A stretch of DNA of 9,953 bases from Halobacteroidaceae bacterium (GTDB lineage: Bacteria; Bacillota; Halanaerobiia; B1SED10-174). The DNA is taken from positions 1-9,953 of the forward strand of contig PUKG01000292.1 in the NCBI GenBank assembly GCA_003550445.1, in the 5' to 3' direction. The position numbers were made by a program, and so were the translations under genes. The notes beneath the pieces were generated by a model that did no database searches, was not told the DNA's origin, and was given only the letters and a program-made list of their open reading frames with translations. Shown in pieces: positions 1-7,285 of the stretch (position 1 is its first letter; each line of letters begins with the position of its first letter).

Positions 1-214
1 CCAGCCGCCGGTACTCATCCCTTGCTTCCCGGCGAAGAGAGATTTCCCGCTTTAGAATTTCCACTACTTCGCCGTCAGAAAGGTCTTTCCGCTTGGATAT
101 TTCCTCATTTTTTATTGCAGCTCTTGTTGTCCTGATTGCCGCCAACGGGATTTCTGACCTTTCTATCATTGCTTTTTTCATGTCCTCCAGCAATATTTCC
201 TTTAGGGACGACAT
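1..214 (-). CDS. yqeY: GatB/YqeY domain protein, C-terminus cut by window edge
   Basis: About 71 N-terminal residues are visible; the typical family length is near 150, so roughly half is outside the window. The stretch reads as a charged helical protein with the segment RAAIKNEEI (about residues 31-39), followed by a Lys/Arg/Glu-rich helix, which matches the start of YqeY proteins. YqeY resembles the tail domain of the GatB subunit of the tRNA-dependent amidotransferase and is thought to act on or near tRNA, but its exact role is not established. The ATG is preceded by GGGAGGT five bases upstream, and that site starts right after the rpsU stop. The 12-base gap to rpsU implies co-transcription from the rpsU promoter. 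The pair rpsU-yqeY is a conserved Bacillota arrangement, which supports the call. Confidence 0.88.
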   Translation of the reverse strand, partial: MSSLKEILLEDMKKAMIERSEIPLAAIRTTRAAIKNEEISKRKDLSDGEVVEILKREISLRREARDEYRRL

Positions 215-226
215 GGCCTACCTCCC

Positions 227-400
227 TTATCCACGCCCACGTCGCCGAGAGGCTTCTTTTTTCTTGCGAATATCACTCGGCTTTTCATAGTAACGTCTTT
301 TTTTTGCCTCCTGGAAGACACCAGTCTTACGGCATTTATTCTTAAAACGCCGCAGGGCCTTATCCAGAGATTCGTTTTTCTTTATTCTAATCTCAGCCAT
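227..400 (-). CDS. rpsU: 30S ribosomal protein S21
   Basis: A 57-residue, very basic protein, the usual length for bS21. It starts MAEIRIKKNESLDKALRRFK, carries a KCRKTG-V segment near residues 22-27 and an RRYYEKPS segment near 36-43, and ends in an Arg-rich tail. All three are hallmarks of S21, a small-subunit protein bound near the 3' end of 16S rRNA and involved in initiation. The ATG at 400 follows a G-rich Shine-Dalgarno stretch (GGGAGGGGGG) about ten bases upstream. A perfect-consensus promoter lies directly upstream, and yqeY follows 12 bases downstream. The gene comes after the heat-shock operon with no terminator between, so it may also be reached by read-through. Confidence 0.95.
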   Translation of the reverse strand: MAEIRIKKNESLDKALRRFKNKCRKTGVFQEAKKRRYYEKPSDIRKKKEASRRRGRG

Positions 401-441
401 TGTAAAGTATCCCCCCTCCCAGCTTCCGCATTGCTATAAAC

Positions 442-470
442 ATTATATAACGGTGGGAAAACCCTGTCAA
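442..470 (-). promoter_or_regulatory. Perfect-consensus sigma-A promoter for rpsU-yqeY
   Basis: On the minus strand TTGACA (470-465) and TATAAT (447-442) are separated by exactly 17 bases, a full match to the consensus housekeeping promoter. The predicted transcription start is near 435, leaving a leader of about 35 bases before the rpsU ATG at 400. The -35 box starts two bases after the stop codon of the HIT gene. The strength fits a ribosomal protein gene with high demand. Confidence 0.9.
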
Positions 471-472
471 AT

Positions 473-811
473 CTATCCGGGGGGCCACTCCATAAAACGC
501 CCACCCAGAAGGTGAAAATGAATGTGGCCAACCGTCTGTCCACCATCATCTCCACAATTATTTACAACCCGAAACCCTTTTTCAGAAATCCCTTCCTGCC
601 GGGCGACTTTCTGGATGACGCCAAAAAGACGTCCCAGAAGATCTTGGTCCTTAATCTCCATAAGGTTGGAGATATGTTCTTTGGGAATTACCAGGTGGTG
701 AACAGGTGCCTGGGGTTTCAAATCGGCAAAAACAAGGAATTCATGATCTTCATATACTTTTTGTGCCGGTATTTCCCCTTCAACAATTTTGCAAAAAATG
801 CAATCTGCCAT
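473..811 (-). CDS. HIT-family (histidine triad) nucleotide-binding hydrolase, HinT type
   Basis: A 112-residue protein, the usual length of bacterial HinT. The histidine triad is visible at residues 96-100 (H96-I-H-F-H100, then LL); in the family the middle His is the nucleophile that cleaves phosphoramidate bonds of nucleoside phosphoramidates such as AMP-lysine. The N-terminus has C4-x-x-C7, and H38/H39 lie in VHHLVIPK, together the zinc site of the CIFCKI subgroup. The ATG at 811 was chosen over an in-frame ATG at 838 because AAGGAGG (824-818) lies six bases before it and residues MADCIFCKI are the normal family N-terminus. It begins one base after the mtaB stop, so it is the last gene of the heat-shock operon. 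Cellular substrate here is unknown. Confidence 0.93.
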   Translation of the reverse strand: MADCIFCKIVEGEIPAQKVYEDHEFLVFADLKPQAPVHHLVIPKEHISNLMEIKDQDLLGRLFGVIQKVARQEGISEKGFRVVNNCGDDGGQTVGHIHFHLLGGRFMEWPPG

Positions 812-812
812 G

Positions 813-2063
813 TTAGACCTCCTTTCCCCATATGCCATCCTGGAAAAGTTTTTCTCCTTTTACCTTAATTAACTCCCCCTGCTCCAAATCCTCTTCGAAA
901 TAATATTTAATGTAATTGGAAGACCAACCCTGGGTGGGTTCTGTTCCCTCAACTAAAACTTCCATTTCTCTACCTAAATATTTCGAATTAAACATGGCCT
1001 GTTGTTCTTCCCCAATCGCTCGCAAAAACTGGTTTCTCTTTTTTTTCTCGGGTCCAGTTATTTGCTGGTTCATCCGGGCTGCAGGAGTACCTGCCCTTTT
1101 AGAATAAGAAAAAACATGGATACGACTAAAACCAACCTCTTTTACCATCTCAACAGTTTTGTCGAAATCTTCCTCGGCCTCACCAGGGAAACCAACCATT
1201 ACGTCTGTAGTTAAACCAAGATCGGGAATTCTCGACTTGAAATAATTTGTTTTGGCCAAAAAATTCCGAGCTTTATATTTTCGGTTCATTTTTTCGAGTA
1301 TTTTATCACTTCCACTCTGCAAAGGCAAATGGAGGTGAGGACAAAGAGCATTTTCTCCCTCCATTAAATCAAGTAATTCTTCACTCACCTCGTTAATTTC
1401 AAGGGAGCTCAACCTTAATCTGGGCAGGGGGGTTTCAAGAATTCTTTCTATAACTTTTTCCAGGGAAAGATTTCCTCTGCGGTCTTTTCCATAAAAACCC
1501 AGGTGAATGCCGGTTAAAACCACTTCTTTGAAGCCGCTCGTAATCAGGGCCTCAATTTCTTCCAAAATTTCATCAACCGGTTTGCTCCAGACCCTTCCCC
1601 GAGCCCTGGGGACAATACAGTAAGAACAGAAGGATTCACAACCCTCTTCAATTTTTAAAAAGGCCCTGGTTCTGTTGAAAAAAAACAGATCCTGATCTGC
1701 TTTCTTTCTCAGGGGTTTTATTCCACTTGCACTTTCAATTAATTCCACAGTTTTATCAAAATCCTGCCGCCCTATAACCAGATCTACGCCGGGAATCTTT
1801 TCGGTTTGCTGGGGATAAGCCTGGGGGTAACAACCGTAAAGGACCAGAAAAGGAGTTTTCCCTTCCTTACTCATTTTTCTCAAGCGCTGCCGGGACTGCC
1901 GGGATGCTTCATTTGTTACTGTACATGAATTTACAAGGAAAATATCAGGAACCTGATCCCCCGAAACTATTTCCCAGCCCTTATTTTGGAATTCTTTTTT
2001 TAGCTGTTCGCTATCGTATTGATTTGCCTTGCAACCAAGGGTAACAACTTTAACCTTCGCCAA
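813..2063 (-). CDS. mtaB: tRNA (N6-L-threonylcarbamoyladenosine37-C2) methylthiotransferase MtaB
   Basis: Radical SAM methylthiotransferase of 416 residues that adds a methylthio group to t6A at position 37 of ANN-decoding tRNAs. The N-terminal UPF0004 domain carries cysteines C11 (TLGCKANQ), C47 (NSCTVTN) and C78 (YGCYPQ), which hold the auxiliary 4Fe-4S cluster. The radical SAM motif CxxxCxxC is at C142, C146 and C149 within EGCESFCSYCIVPRARG. A TRAM-type RNA-binding domain fills about the last 60 residues. TLGCKANQYD and the position after rsmE favour MtaB over MiaB or RimO. The start is TTG at 2063, three bases after the rsmE stop, with GGGGG eight bases upstream. It is the known yqeV position in Bacillus. 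Confidence 0.95.
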   Translation of the reverse strand: MAKVKVVTLGCKANQYDSEQLKKEFQNKGWEIVSGDQVPDIFLVNSCTVTNEASRQSRQRLRKMSKEGKTPFLVLYGCYPQAYPQQTEKIPGVDLVIGRQDFDKTVELIESASGIKPLRKKADQDLFFFNRTRAFLKIEEGCESFCSYCIVPRARGRVWSKPVDEILEEIEALITSGFKEVVLTGIHLGFYGKDRRGNLSLEKVIERILETPLPRLRLSSLEINEVSEELLDLMEGENALCPHLHLPLQSGSDKILEKMNRKYKARNFLAKTNYFKSRIPDLGLTTDVMVGFPGEAEEDFDKTVEMVKEVGFSRIHVFSYSKRAGTPAARMNQQITGPEKKKRNQFLRAIGEEQQAMFNSKYLGREMEVLVEGTEPTQGWSSNYIKYYFEEDLEQGELIKVKGEKLFQDGIWGKEV

Positions 2064-2066
2064 ATT

Positions 2067-2807
2067 TTATTCCCCCAAATCTCCGGTGAGGTGTAAAATT
2101 ATTGATGCCGCAACCAGTCCTGCGGTATCACTACGCAGAATTCTTTTCCCCAGGGAAAAATCAGAAAATCCCATTTCCAAAAGCTCCTTCTCCTCCTGGC
2201 CTGTAAAACTTCCTTCCGGGCCAATAACCAGGAGAATATTTTCTTCCTCACCCCGGACCTTCAATACATCCTGCACAGAATTACCCGAACCCTCCCAGGC
2301 CCATAATATAATATCAAAACCCTTAACAAAATCCTGTAATTCTTCCCATTCCAGCGGTGCCTTAATTTGAGGTAAAACAGTCCTCCCCGATTGCTGGGCA
2401 GCGTTTTTAATTATATTCTGCCACCTTTCGAGTTTTCCCGCAAGTTTCTTCCCTTCTACTTTCTTTATTGTTCGCCGGGAGTGGAGTGGAAAAAACGAAA
2501 CAATCCCAATTTCAGTCCCTTTTTCAAGGATATACTCAAATCTATCCTTTTTAGGTACGGCTTGCAGGAGATTTATTTTCATCCGGGGCTCGTTGTTAAC
2601 CTCCAACCTTTTTTCAACCCCGATCAGGGTTTCATTCTTTTTGAGATCTTTTATTTTACTTAAAAAAACCCCGCCTTTACCATCGAGGATGTTGAGTTTT
2701 TCGCCCGGAGAAATCCTTAAAACCCGAGAAAGATAGTGATGATCCTCCCCGGTTAAAGAAACCTCATCTCCCTCTTTAAAGGGCCGGGCAACAAAAATGT
2801 TGGTCAA
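2067..2807 (-). CDS. rsmE: 16S rRNA (uracil1498-N3)-methyltransferase RsmE
   Basis: A SPOUT-fold methyltransferase of 246 residues that methylates U1498 of 16S rRNA with SAM. Visible signatures are GEDHHYLSRVLR (about residues 20-31, PUA-like N-domain), EKGTEIG (95-101), AAQQSGR (136-142), and the knot motifs IGPEGSF (195-201) and LGKRILRSDTA (219-229). The family motif is usually GPEGG, so Ser replaces the last Gly. The longest open frame begins at 2867 inside prmA, but those extra 20 residues have no family counterpart. The TTG at 2807 gives MTNIFVARPF, a normal RsmE N-terminus, and has AAGGGG seven bases upstream. It lies four bases after the prmA stop, suggesting translational coupling. 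Confidence 0.93.
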   Translation of the reverse strand: MTNIFVARPFKEGDEVSLTGEDHHYLSRVLRISPGEKLNILDGKGGVFLSKIKDLKKNETLIGVEKRLEVNNEPRMKINLLQAVPKKDRFEYILEKGTEIGIVSFFPLHSRRTIKKVEGKKLAGKLERWQNIIKNAAQQSGRTVLPQIKAPLEWEELQDFVKGFDIILWAWEGSGNSVQDVLKVRGEEENILLVIGPEGSFTGQEEKELLEMGFSDFSLGKRILRSDTAGLVAASIILHLTGDLGE

Positions 2808-2811
2808 AAAA

Positions 2812-3681
2812 TCACCCCTTCTTTTCCAGATAAAGACCTGTCCAATCTCCTTCAACCCTGGTGTCAATGATTTCCCAAGGACTCAGAGCTATCTTTTCCC
2901 GGAGCTGGGGAAGTTGTTTGAAAAGAATACCTGAAAGAACCAGACCTGCTTTTTTTTCGGTGATTTTATCAAGTTCGGGCAATATCGAAACAATCTGGGG
3001 GTAAAGGATATTAATAATTACACCAGAATAAGGACCTTTTAAGCCTTTAATTAGGTCGCCTTCTTTAATTTCCACCCTATCCTCGAACTTATTCAGCTTA
3101 ACATTTTCCCGGGCCAGAGAAACTGCTTCAGGATCATTATCTATACCCGTAACCTCTTTCGCTCCAAGCTTAGCAGAAACAATTGCCAGAATTCCGCTTC
3201 CTGTTCCCAGGTCCAGTATTTTATCATAATTTCTCAGCCAATCCCGAATAAGCCCAAGGGCCAGCCTTGTACTGGGATGATCTCCTGTCCCAAAAGCCAT
3301 CCCACCCCGAAGTTTAATAAACATTCCCTGGGGGATCTTTGCTTTTAAATAATCGGGTGGTATGACCCAAAAACCTTCGAGAACCTGGCGGGGTTCACCC
3401 GCTTCTTTAATCAGCTTTTCCCAGGAGCAAGAATTAATATCCCGGGCACTATAAAAAACCGGACCTGGCTCCAAGTCAAATTCCTGTAATCCTTCAACTT
3501 TTTCCTTAATCCTCTCACACTTCTCTCGCCACTCCCGGTTTGCAGGAAGGTAAAAAAGGCAGCCCAGTCGGCTGCCCTTTTCAACCCAGTTCCATCCTCC
3601 TAAATCTTCTGCCTGGAGTATTGGATACAGGGCTTCTTTAACTTCAGGATTTATTTCCAGATAGACTTCTTTAAATTTCAA
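2812..3681 (-). CDS. prmA: Ribosomal protein L11 methyltransferase PrmA
   Basis: SAM-dependent class I methyltransferase of 289 residues that methylates ribosomal protein L11. Signatures are GMAFGTGDHPST (about residues 127-138), SAM motif I LDLGTGSG (156-163), the ribose-binding acid in TGIDND (178-183) and NIL at about 224-226, which corresponds to the family's NILA-type motif. The N-terminal third is the substrate-recognition domain. An ATG at 3702 would overlap dnaJ by 17 bases and adds seven residues unlike the family. The TTG at 3681 gives MKFKEVYLEI, close to the usual PrmA start, with GGGGTG seven bases upstream formed by the last dnaJ codons. The start is therefore five bases below the dnaJ stop. 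Confidence 0.93.
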   Translation of the reverse strand: MKFKEVYLEINPEVKEALYPILQAEDLGGWNWVEKGSRLGCLFYLPANREWREKCERIKEKVEGLQEFDLEPGPVFYSARDINSCSWEKLIKEAGEPRQVLEGFWVIPPDYLKAKIPQGMFIKLRGGMAFGTGDHPSTRLALGLIRDWLRNYDKILDLGTGSGILAIVSAKLGAKEVTGIDNDPEAVSLARENVKLNKFEDRVEIKEGDLIKGLKGPYSGVIINILYPQIVSILPELDKITEKKAGLVLSGILFKQLPQLREKIALSPWEIIDTRVEGDWTGLYLEKKG

Positions 3682-3685
3682 ATCA

Positions 3686-4810
3686 TCACACCCCAAAGGC
3701 ATCCCGAACTTTTTTCAAAAAGCCTTTTTGTTCAGGATTGATCTCATCGCCGCTGATTCGGGCAAATTCTTCCAATAATTCTCTTTGTTTCCGGTTAATA
3801 TTTTCGGGAATTACTACTCTGGCCTGGACGTAAAGATCTCCACGACCATAACCCTGAATGTTTTGTAAACCCTTATTCTTCAACCGGAATTTCCTTCCCG
3901 GCTGGGTTCCTGGGGGGATTTTCAGGGAAACTTTGCCTTCCAGGGTCGGAACCTTGATTTCATCTCCCATAATTGCCTGGACGATACTTATGGGCACCTC
4001 GCAGTACAGGTTACTTCCTTCTCGTTTAAAAATAGAATGGGGTTCGACTTCAATTATGATGTATAAATCCCCCGGGGGACCATTGTTGGGGCCCGCTTCA
4101 CCTTCCCCGGCCATTCTCAATTTGTGTCCGGTATCCACTCCGGGGGGAATATTTACTTTTAGAGTCCGCTGTCGACGAACCTGCCCCTGCCCATTGCAGG
4201 TTTTACAGGGATCAGTTATGATTTGCCCTTCTCCCCGGCAGCGTTCGCAGGTTCTGGCCTGGACAAAACTACCAAAAGCAGTTTGATGGCGGTAGCTTAC
4301 CTCGCCTCTTCCCCCACACTGGGGACAGGTTTCAGGATGGGATCCCGCTTGAGCCCCGCTGCCACCACAATCAGGACAATTCTCAACCCGGGGAATATTT
4401 ATCTCTTTTTCCCCACCAAAAGCCGCTTCCTCAAATTTGAGGTTCATCTGGTATTGCAGATCTGCCCCCCGGCGGGGCCGGCGAGATGTTCTGGACCGCC
4501 GCCCGCCGAAGAACATATCAAATATATCTTCAAAGCCGCTGAAATCCTGGCTGAAATCACCAAAGTCGCCAAAATCAGCGCCTTCCATTCCCGCGTGACC
4601 GTAGCGGTCATATTGGGCTCTCTTGTGGGGATCTGATAACACCTTGTAGGCTTCTGTTATTTCTTTGAATTTTTCTGCAGACTGGGGATCGTCAGGATTT
4701 TTATCAGGATGATATTTCCTGGTTAATTTCCGATATGCTTTTTTTATGTCCTCTTGTTCGGCGTCCCGGTTGATACCCAGGACTTCATAATAGTCTTTTT
4801 TGGCCGCCAA
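3686..4810 (-). CDS. dnaJ: Chaperone protein DnaJ (Hsp40)
   Basis: Type I J-protein of 374 residues that delivers unfolded proteins to DnaK and triggers its ATPase. The J domain holds HPD at residues 34-36. A Gly/Phe-rich stretch follows (about 75-105). The zinc domain has all four CxxCxGxG repeats at about 145-152, 162-169, 188-195 and 202-209. The C-terminal substrate-binding and dimerisation domain is complete. A longer frame starts at GTG 4822, but that codon lies within the GAGGTG ribosome site (4825-4820). The TTG at 4810 gives MAAKKDYYEVLG, the standard family start, nine bases below that site. The dnaK stop is 18 bases upstream. The start is the only uncertain part. Confidence 0.96.
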   Translation of the reverse strand: MAAKKDYYEVLGINRDAEQEDIKKAYRKLTRKYHPDKNPDDPQSAEKFKEITEAYKVLSDPHKRAQYDRYGHAGMEGADFGDFGDFSQDFSGFEDIFDMFFGGRRSRTSRRPRRGADLQYQMNLKFEEAAFGGEKEINIPRVENCPDCGGSGAQAGSHPETCPQCGGRGEVSYRHQTAFGSFVQARTCERCRGEGQIITDPCKTCNGQGQVRRQRTLKVNIPPGVDTGHKLRMAGEGEAGPNNGPPGDLYIIIEVEPHSIFKREGSNLYCEVPISIVQAIMGDEIKVPTLEGKVSLKIPPGTQPGRKFRLKNKGLQNIQGYGRGDLYVQARVVIPENINRKQRELLEEFARISGDEINPEQKGFLKKVRDAFGV

Positions 4811-4828
4811 AACGGTCACCACCTCTTA

Positions 4829-6685
4829 CTACTTTTGGTCTTCTTCCTCGTCATCAACTTCTTTAAAATCAGCGTCATAAACGTTATCCTGTTCTGAAGA
4901 AGAGCCTCCCTGGCCAGCCTGAGCTTCCTGTTGCTGTTTTTGTTCTTCCTCCTGCATTTTGGAATAAATCTGGGTGCTTGCTTCATGCAGGACCTCAGTT
5001 AATGCTTCCTTTTTCTCGCGGATTGGCTCAATGTCATCTCCTTTTAATGCTTCCTCTAGTTCTTTCTTGGCATTTTCAACCTTTTCTTTCAACTCGGGGT
5101 CAAGTTTGTCACCGGATTCTTTAAGGGTCTTTTCTACCTGGAAGACCAGACCATCAGCCTCATTTCGAGTTTCAACCTCTTCTTTTTTCTTCTTGTCTTC
5201 TTCTTCATATTGCTGGGCTTCACTCACCATCTTTTCAATTTCATCTTCGCCTAAACCTGAGGATGATTTGATGGTGATATTTTTCTTCTTCCCTGTACCC
5301 TTATCAACTGCGGAAACATTTACAATTCCGTTTACGTCAATGTCAAATGAAACTTCGATCTGGGGAACTCCTCGGGGAGCAGGTGGAATATCTGTAAGCT
5401 GGAATCTTCCCAGAGTTTTATTATCTTTAGCCATTGCTCTCTCACCCTGGAGAACATGAATATCTACAGAGGTCTGGTTATCAGCAGCAGTAGTGAAAAT
5501 TTTACTCTGGCTTGTAGGTATTGAGGAATTTCGTTCGATGAGTTTTGTGAAAACTCCTCCCAGGGTTTCAATACCCAGGGACAGGGGAGTAACGTCAACG
5601 AGAACAATGTCGTCAACATCTCCAGCAAGAACACCACCTTGAATTGCCGCACCAATAGCCACACATTCGTCAGGGTTTACCCCTTTGTTTGGTTCTTTCC
5701 CGAGCAGGTTTTTAATTGCTTTTTGAACAGCAGGGATCCTTGTCGAACCTCCTACCAGAATAATTTCGTCAATATCTTTTGGAGATAGTTTGGCGTCTTT
5801 TAAGGCTTGTCGAGTTGGTCCCATTGTTTTTTCAATAAAATCATCAATTAATTCTTCGAACTTGGCCCGGGTAATATCAATATCCAGGTGCTGAGGACCA
5901 TCTTCAGTCTGGGTAATAAAAGGAAGGTTTACATTGGTAGACATTACCCCAGAGAGTTCAACTTTTGCTTTTTCTGCAGCTTCAACCAGGCGCTGCATTG
6001 CCATTCGATCCTTGCGCAGGTCAACGCCAACTTCTTTTTTAAATTGATCAGCCATATACTCAACCAGGCGCTGGTCAAAATCATCGCCACCAAGATAGTT
6101 GTTTCCACTGGTAGCAACAACTTCAAAAACCCCGTCACCTATCTCCAGGATAGAGACGTCAAAAGTTCCACCGCCCAGGTCATAAACAAGAATTTTCTCG
6201 TCCTTCTTTTTATCCAAGCCGTAAGCAAGAGAAGCGGCAGTTGGTTCGTTGATGATCCGCAAAACTTCAAGACCAGCAATTTTCCCCGCATCTTTGGTCG
6301 CCTGCCTCTGGCTATCACTAAAATAGGCGGGAACGGTAATAACTGCCTGTTTGATTTCCTGGCCCAGATATTCCTCAGCGTCTTTTTTCATTTTTTGTAA
6401 AATCATTGCAGAAACTTCCGGAGGAGAATAGTCCTTATCCCCCATTTTCGCTTTAAAATCGCTACCCATTTTTCTTTTTATTGATGTAACCGTATTATTG
6501 GGATTACTGACAGCCTGCCTTTTTGCAGCCTGGCCAACCAGTCTTTCCCCTTTTTTGGAAAACCCGACCACCGAGGGAGTGGTTCGGGAACCCTCTGCAT
6601 TTGGTATTACCGTACCTTCTCCTCCTTCAATAACTGCCATACAGGAGTTAGTAGTACCTAAATCAATTCCAAGAACTTTACTCAT
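4829..6685 (-). CDS. dnaK: Molecular chaperone DnaK (Hsp70)
   Basis: ATP-driven Hsp70 chaperone of 618 residues that binds and releases unfolded proteins with DnaJ and GrpE. Seen in order: phosphate loop GIDLGTTNS (about residues 6-14), AYFSDSQRQATKDAG (about 120-134), DLGGGTFD (169-176), the substrate-binding beta domain, a Lys/Glu-rich helical lid, and the acidic end DADFKEVDDE. The segment after SIKRKMGS lacks the roughly 24-residue insertion of Gram-negative DnaK, so this is the Gram-positive type. Two adjacent ATGs exist at 6688 and 6685; the second gives the usual MSKVLGIDLG and is eight bases from AAGGAGG (6700-6694), so it was chosen. The start overlaps the end of grpE by eight bases. 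Confidence 0.98.
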   Translation of the reverse strand: MSKVLGIDLGTTNSCMAVIEGGEGTVIPNAEGSRTTPSVVGFSKKGERLVGQAAKRQAVSNPNNTVTSIKRKMGSDFKAKMGDKDYSPPEVSAMILQKMKKDAEEYLGQEIKQAVITVPAYFSDSQRQATKDAGKIAGLEVLRIINEPTAASLAYGLDKKKDEKILVYDLGGGTFDVSILEIGDGVFEVVATSGNNYLGGDDFDQRLVEYMADQFKKEVGVDLRKDRMAMQRLVEAAEKAKVELSGVMSTNVNLPFITQTEDGPQHLDIDITRAKFEELIDDFIEKTMGPTRQALKDAKLSPKDIDEIILVGGSTRIPAVQKAIKNLLGKEPNKGVNPDECVAIGAAIQGGVLAGDVDDIVLVDVTPLSLGIETLGGVFTKLIERNSSIPTSQSKIFTTAADNQTSVDIHVLQGERAMAKDNKTLGRFQLTDIPPAPRGVPQIEVSFDIDVNGIVNVSAVDKGTGKKKNITIKSSSGLGEDEIEKMVSEAQQYEEEDKKKKEEVETRNEADGLVFQVEKTLKESGDKLDPELKEKVENAKKELEEALKGDDIEPIREKKEALTEVLHEASTQIYSKMQEEEQKQQQEAQAGQGGSSSEQDNVYDADFKEVDDEEEDQK

Positions 6686-7283
6686 CATCGTCGCCTCCTT
6701 TATTAACTTTTACCATTGATGGTCGAAGGACCCTATCTCCCATTTTGTAACCTTTCTGAACTACTTCAACGACCATCTCTGCTGGTTTGTCCTCCAGACA
6801 AATCCTTTCCACAGCTTCATGAAGGTTGGGATCAAAAGGTTTATCTAAAGCCTCAATTTCCTGCAACCCTATTTGCTGAAGAACGGTCCAGAGTTGTTTG
6901 AAAATCATCTCCACACCCTTACAGAGGTTTTTCGCTTCCTTATTTTCAGGATTTACCTGCAGGGCGCGTTCAAAATTATCCAAAACAGGCAAAAGATCCA
7001 GGATCAATTCTTCCTGGGCCCTTAGCTTATCAGTAAAACGATTTTTTTCAATCCTTTTCTTATAATTAGAAAAATCCGCTTTAGCCCTTTGTAAGCGAGC
7101 AACTAGTTGTTCGTTTTCTTCCTCTTTTTTTTCCATAAGTTCCCTGATCTTTTCAATTTCTTTTTTTAGTTCCTTTATTTCCTGCTTATGTTCTTTCTCC
7201 TCTCTTTTTTTGCTCCTGGCTTCCTTTTTTTCCTGGCCTGTTTCTTCTTCTGTTTTTCCGGTTTGTTTTTTGGAAAACTCCAT
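6678..7283 (-). CDS. grpE: Nucleotide exchange factor GrpE
   Basis: Protein of 201 residues that releases ADP from DnaK and helps reset the folding cycle. The first 55 or so residues are low-complexity Lys/Glu, followed by a long coiled-coil helix with VARLQRAKADFSNYKKRI (about 61-78). The C-terminal beta domain carries FDPNLHEAV (about 150-158) and QKGYKMGDRVLRPSMVKV (about 176-193), both GrpE signatures. A TTG at 7289 overlaps the hrcA stop but is only one base from the ribosome site. ATG 7283 has AGGAGG seven bases upstream and was preferred. The acidic tail GDDDE is encoded by the same bases that hold the dnaK Shine-Dalgarno and start codons. Confidence 0.96.
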   Translation of the reverse strand: MEFSKKQTGKTEEETGQEKKEARSKKREEKEHKQEIKELKKEIEKIRELMEKKEEENEQLVARLQRAKADFSNYKKRIEKNRFTDKLRAQEELILDLLPVLDNFERALQVNPENKEAKNLCKGVEMIFKQLWTVLQQIGLQEIEALDKPFDPNLHEAVERICLEDKPAEMVVEVVQKGYKMGDRVLRPSMVKVNKGGDDDE

Positions 7284-7285
7284 TC

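Noticed and set aside
451..464. Short palindrome GGGTTTTCCC after the HIT gene as a possible terminator
   Set aside because: Only three base pairs, no T-run, and it falls in the spacer of the rpsU promoter.
512..868. Plus-strand open frame of 118 codons opposite the HIT gene
   Set aside because: Antisense shadow of a gene with an intact histidine triad; no ribosome site supports it.
3858..4636. Two plus-strand open frames opposite dnaJ
   Set aside because: Shadows of the zinc-finger and Gly-rich regions of dnaJ; the Pro/Ser-rich translations look non-biological.
5888..6400. Plus-strand open frame of 170 codons opposite dnaK
   Set aside because: Antisense to a highly conserved part of dnaK; long shadow frames are common opposite biased codon use, and no ribosome site or family match was seen.
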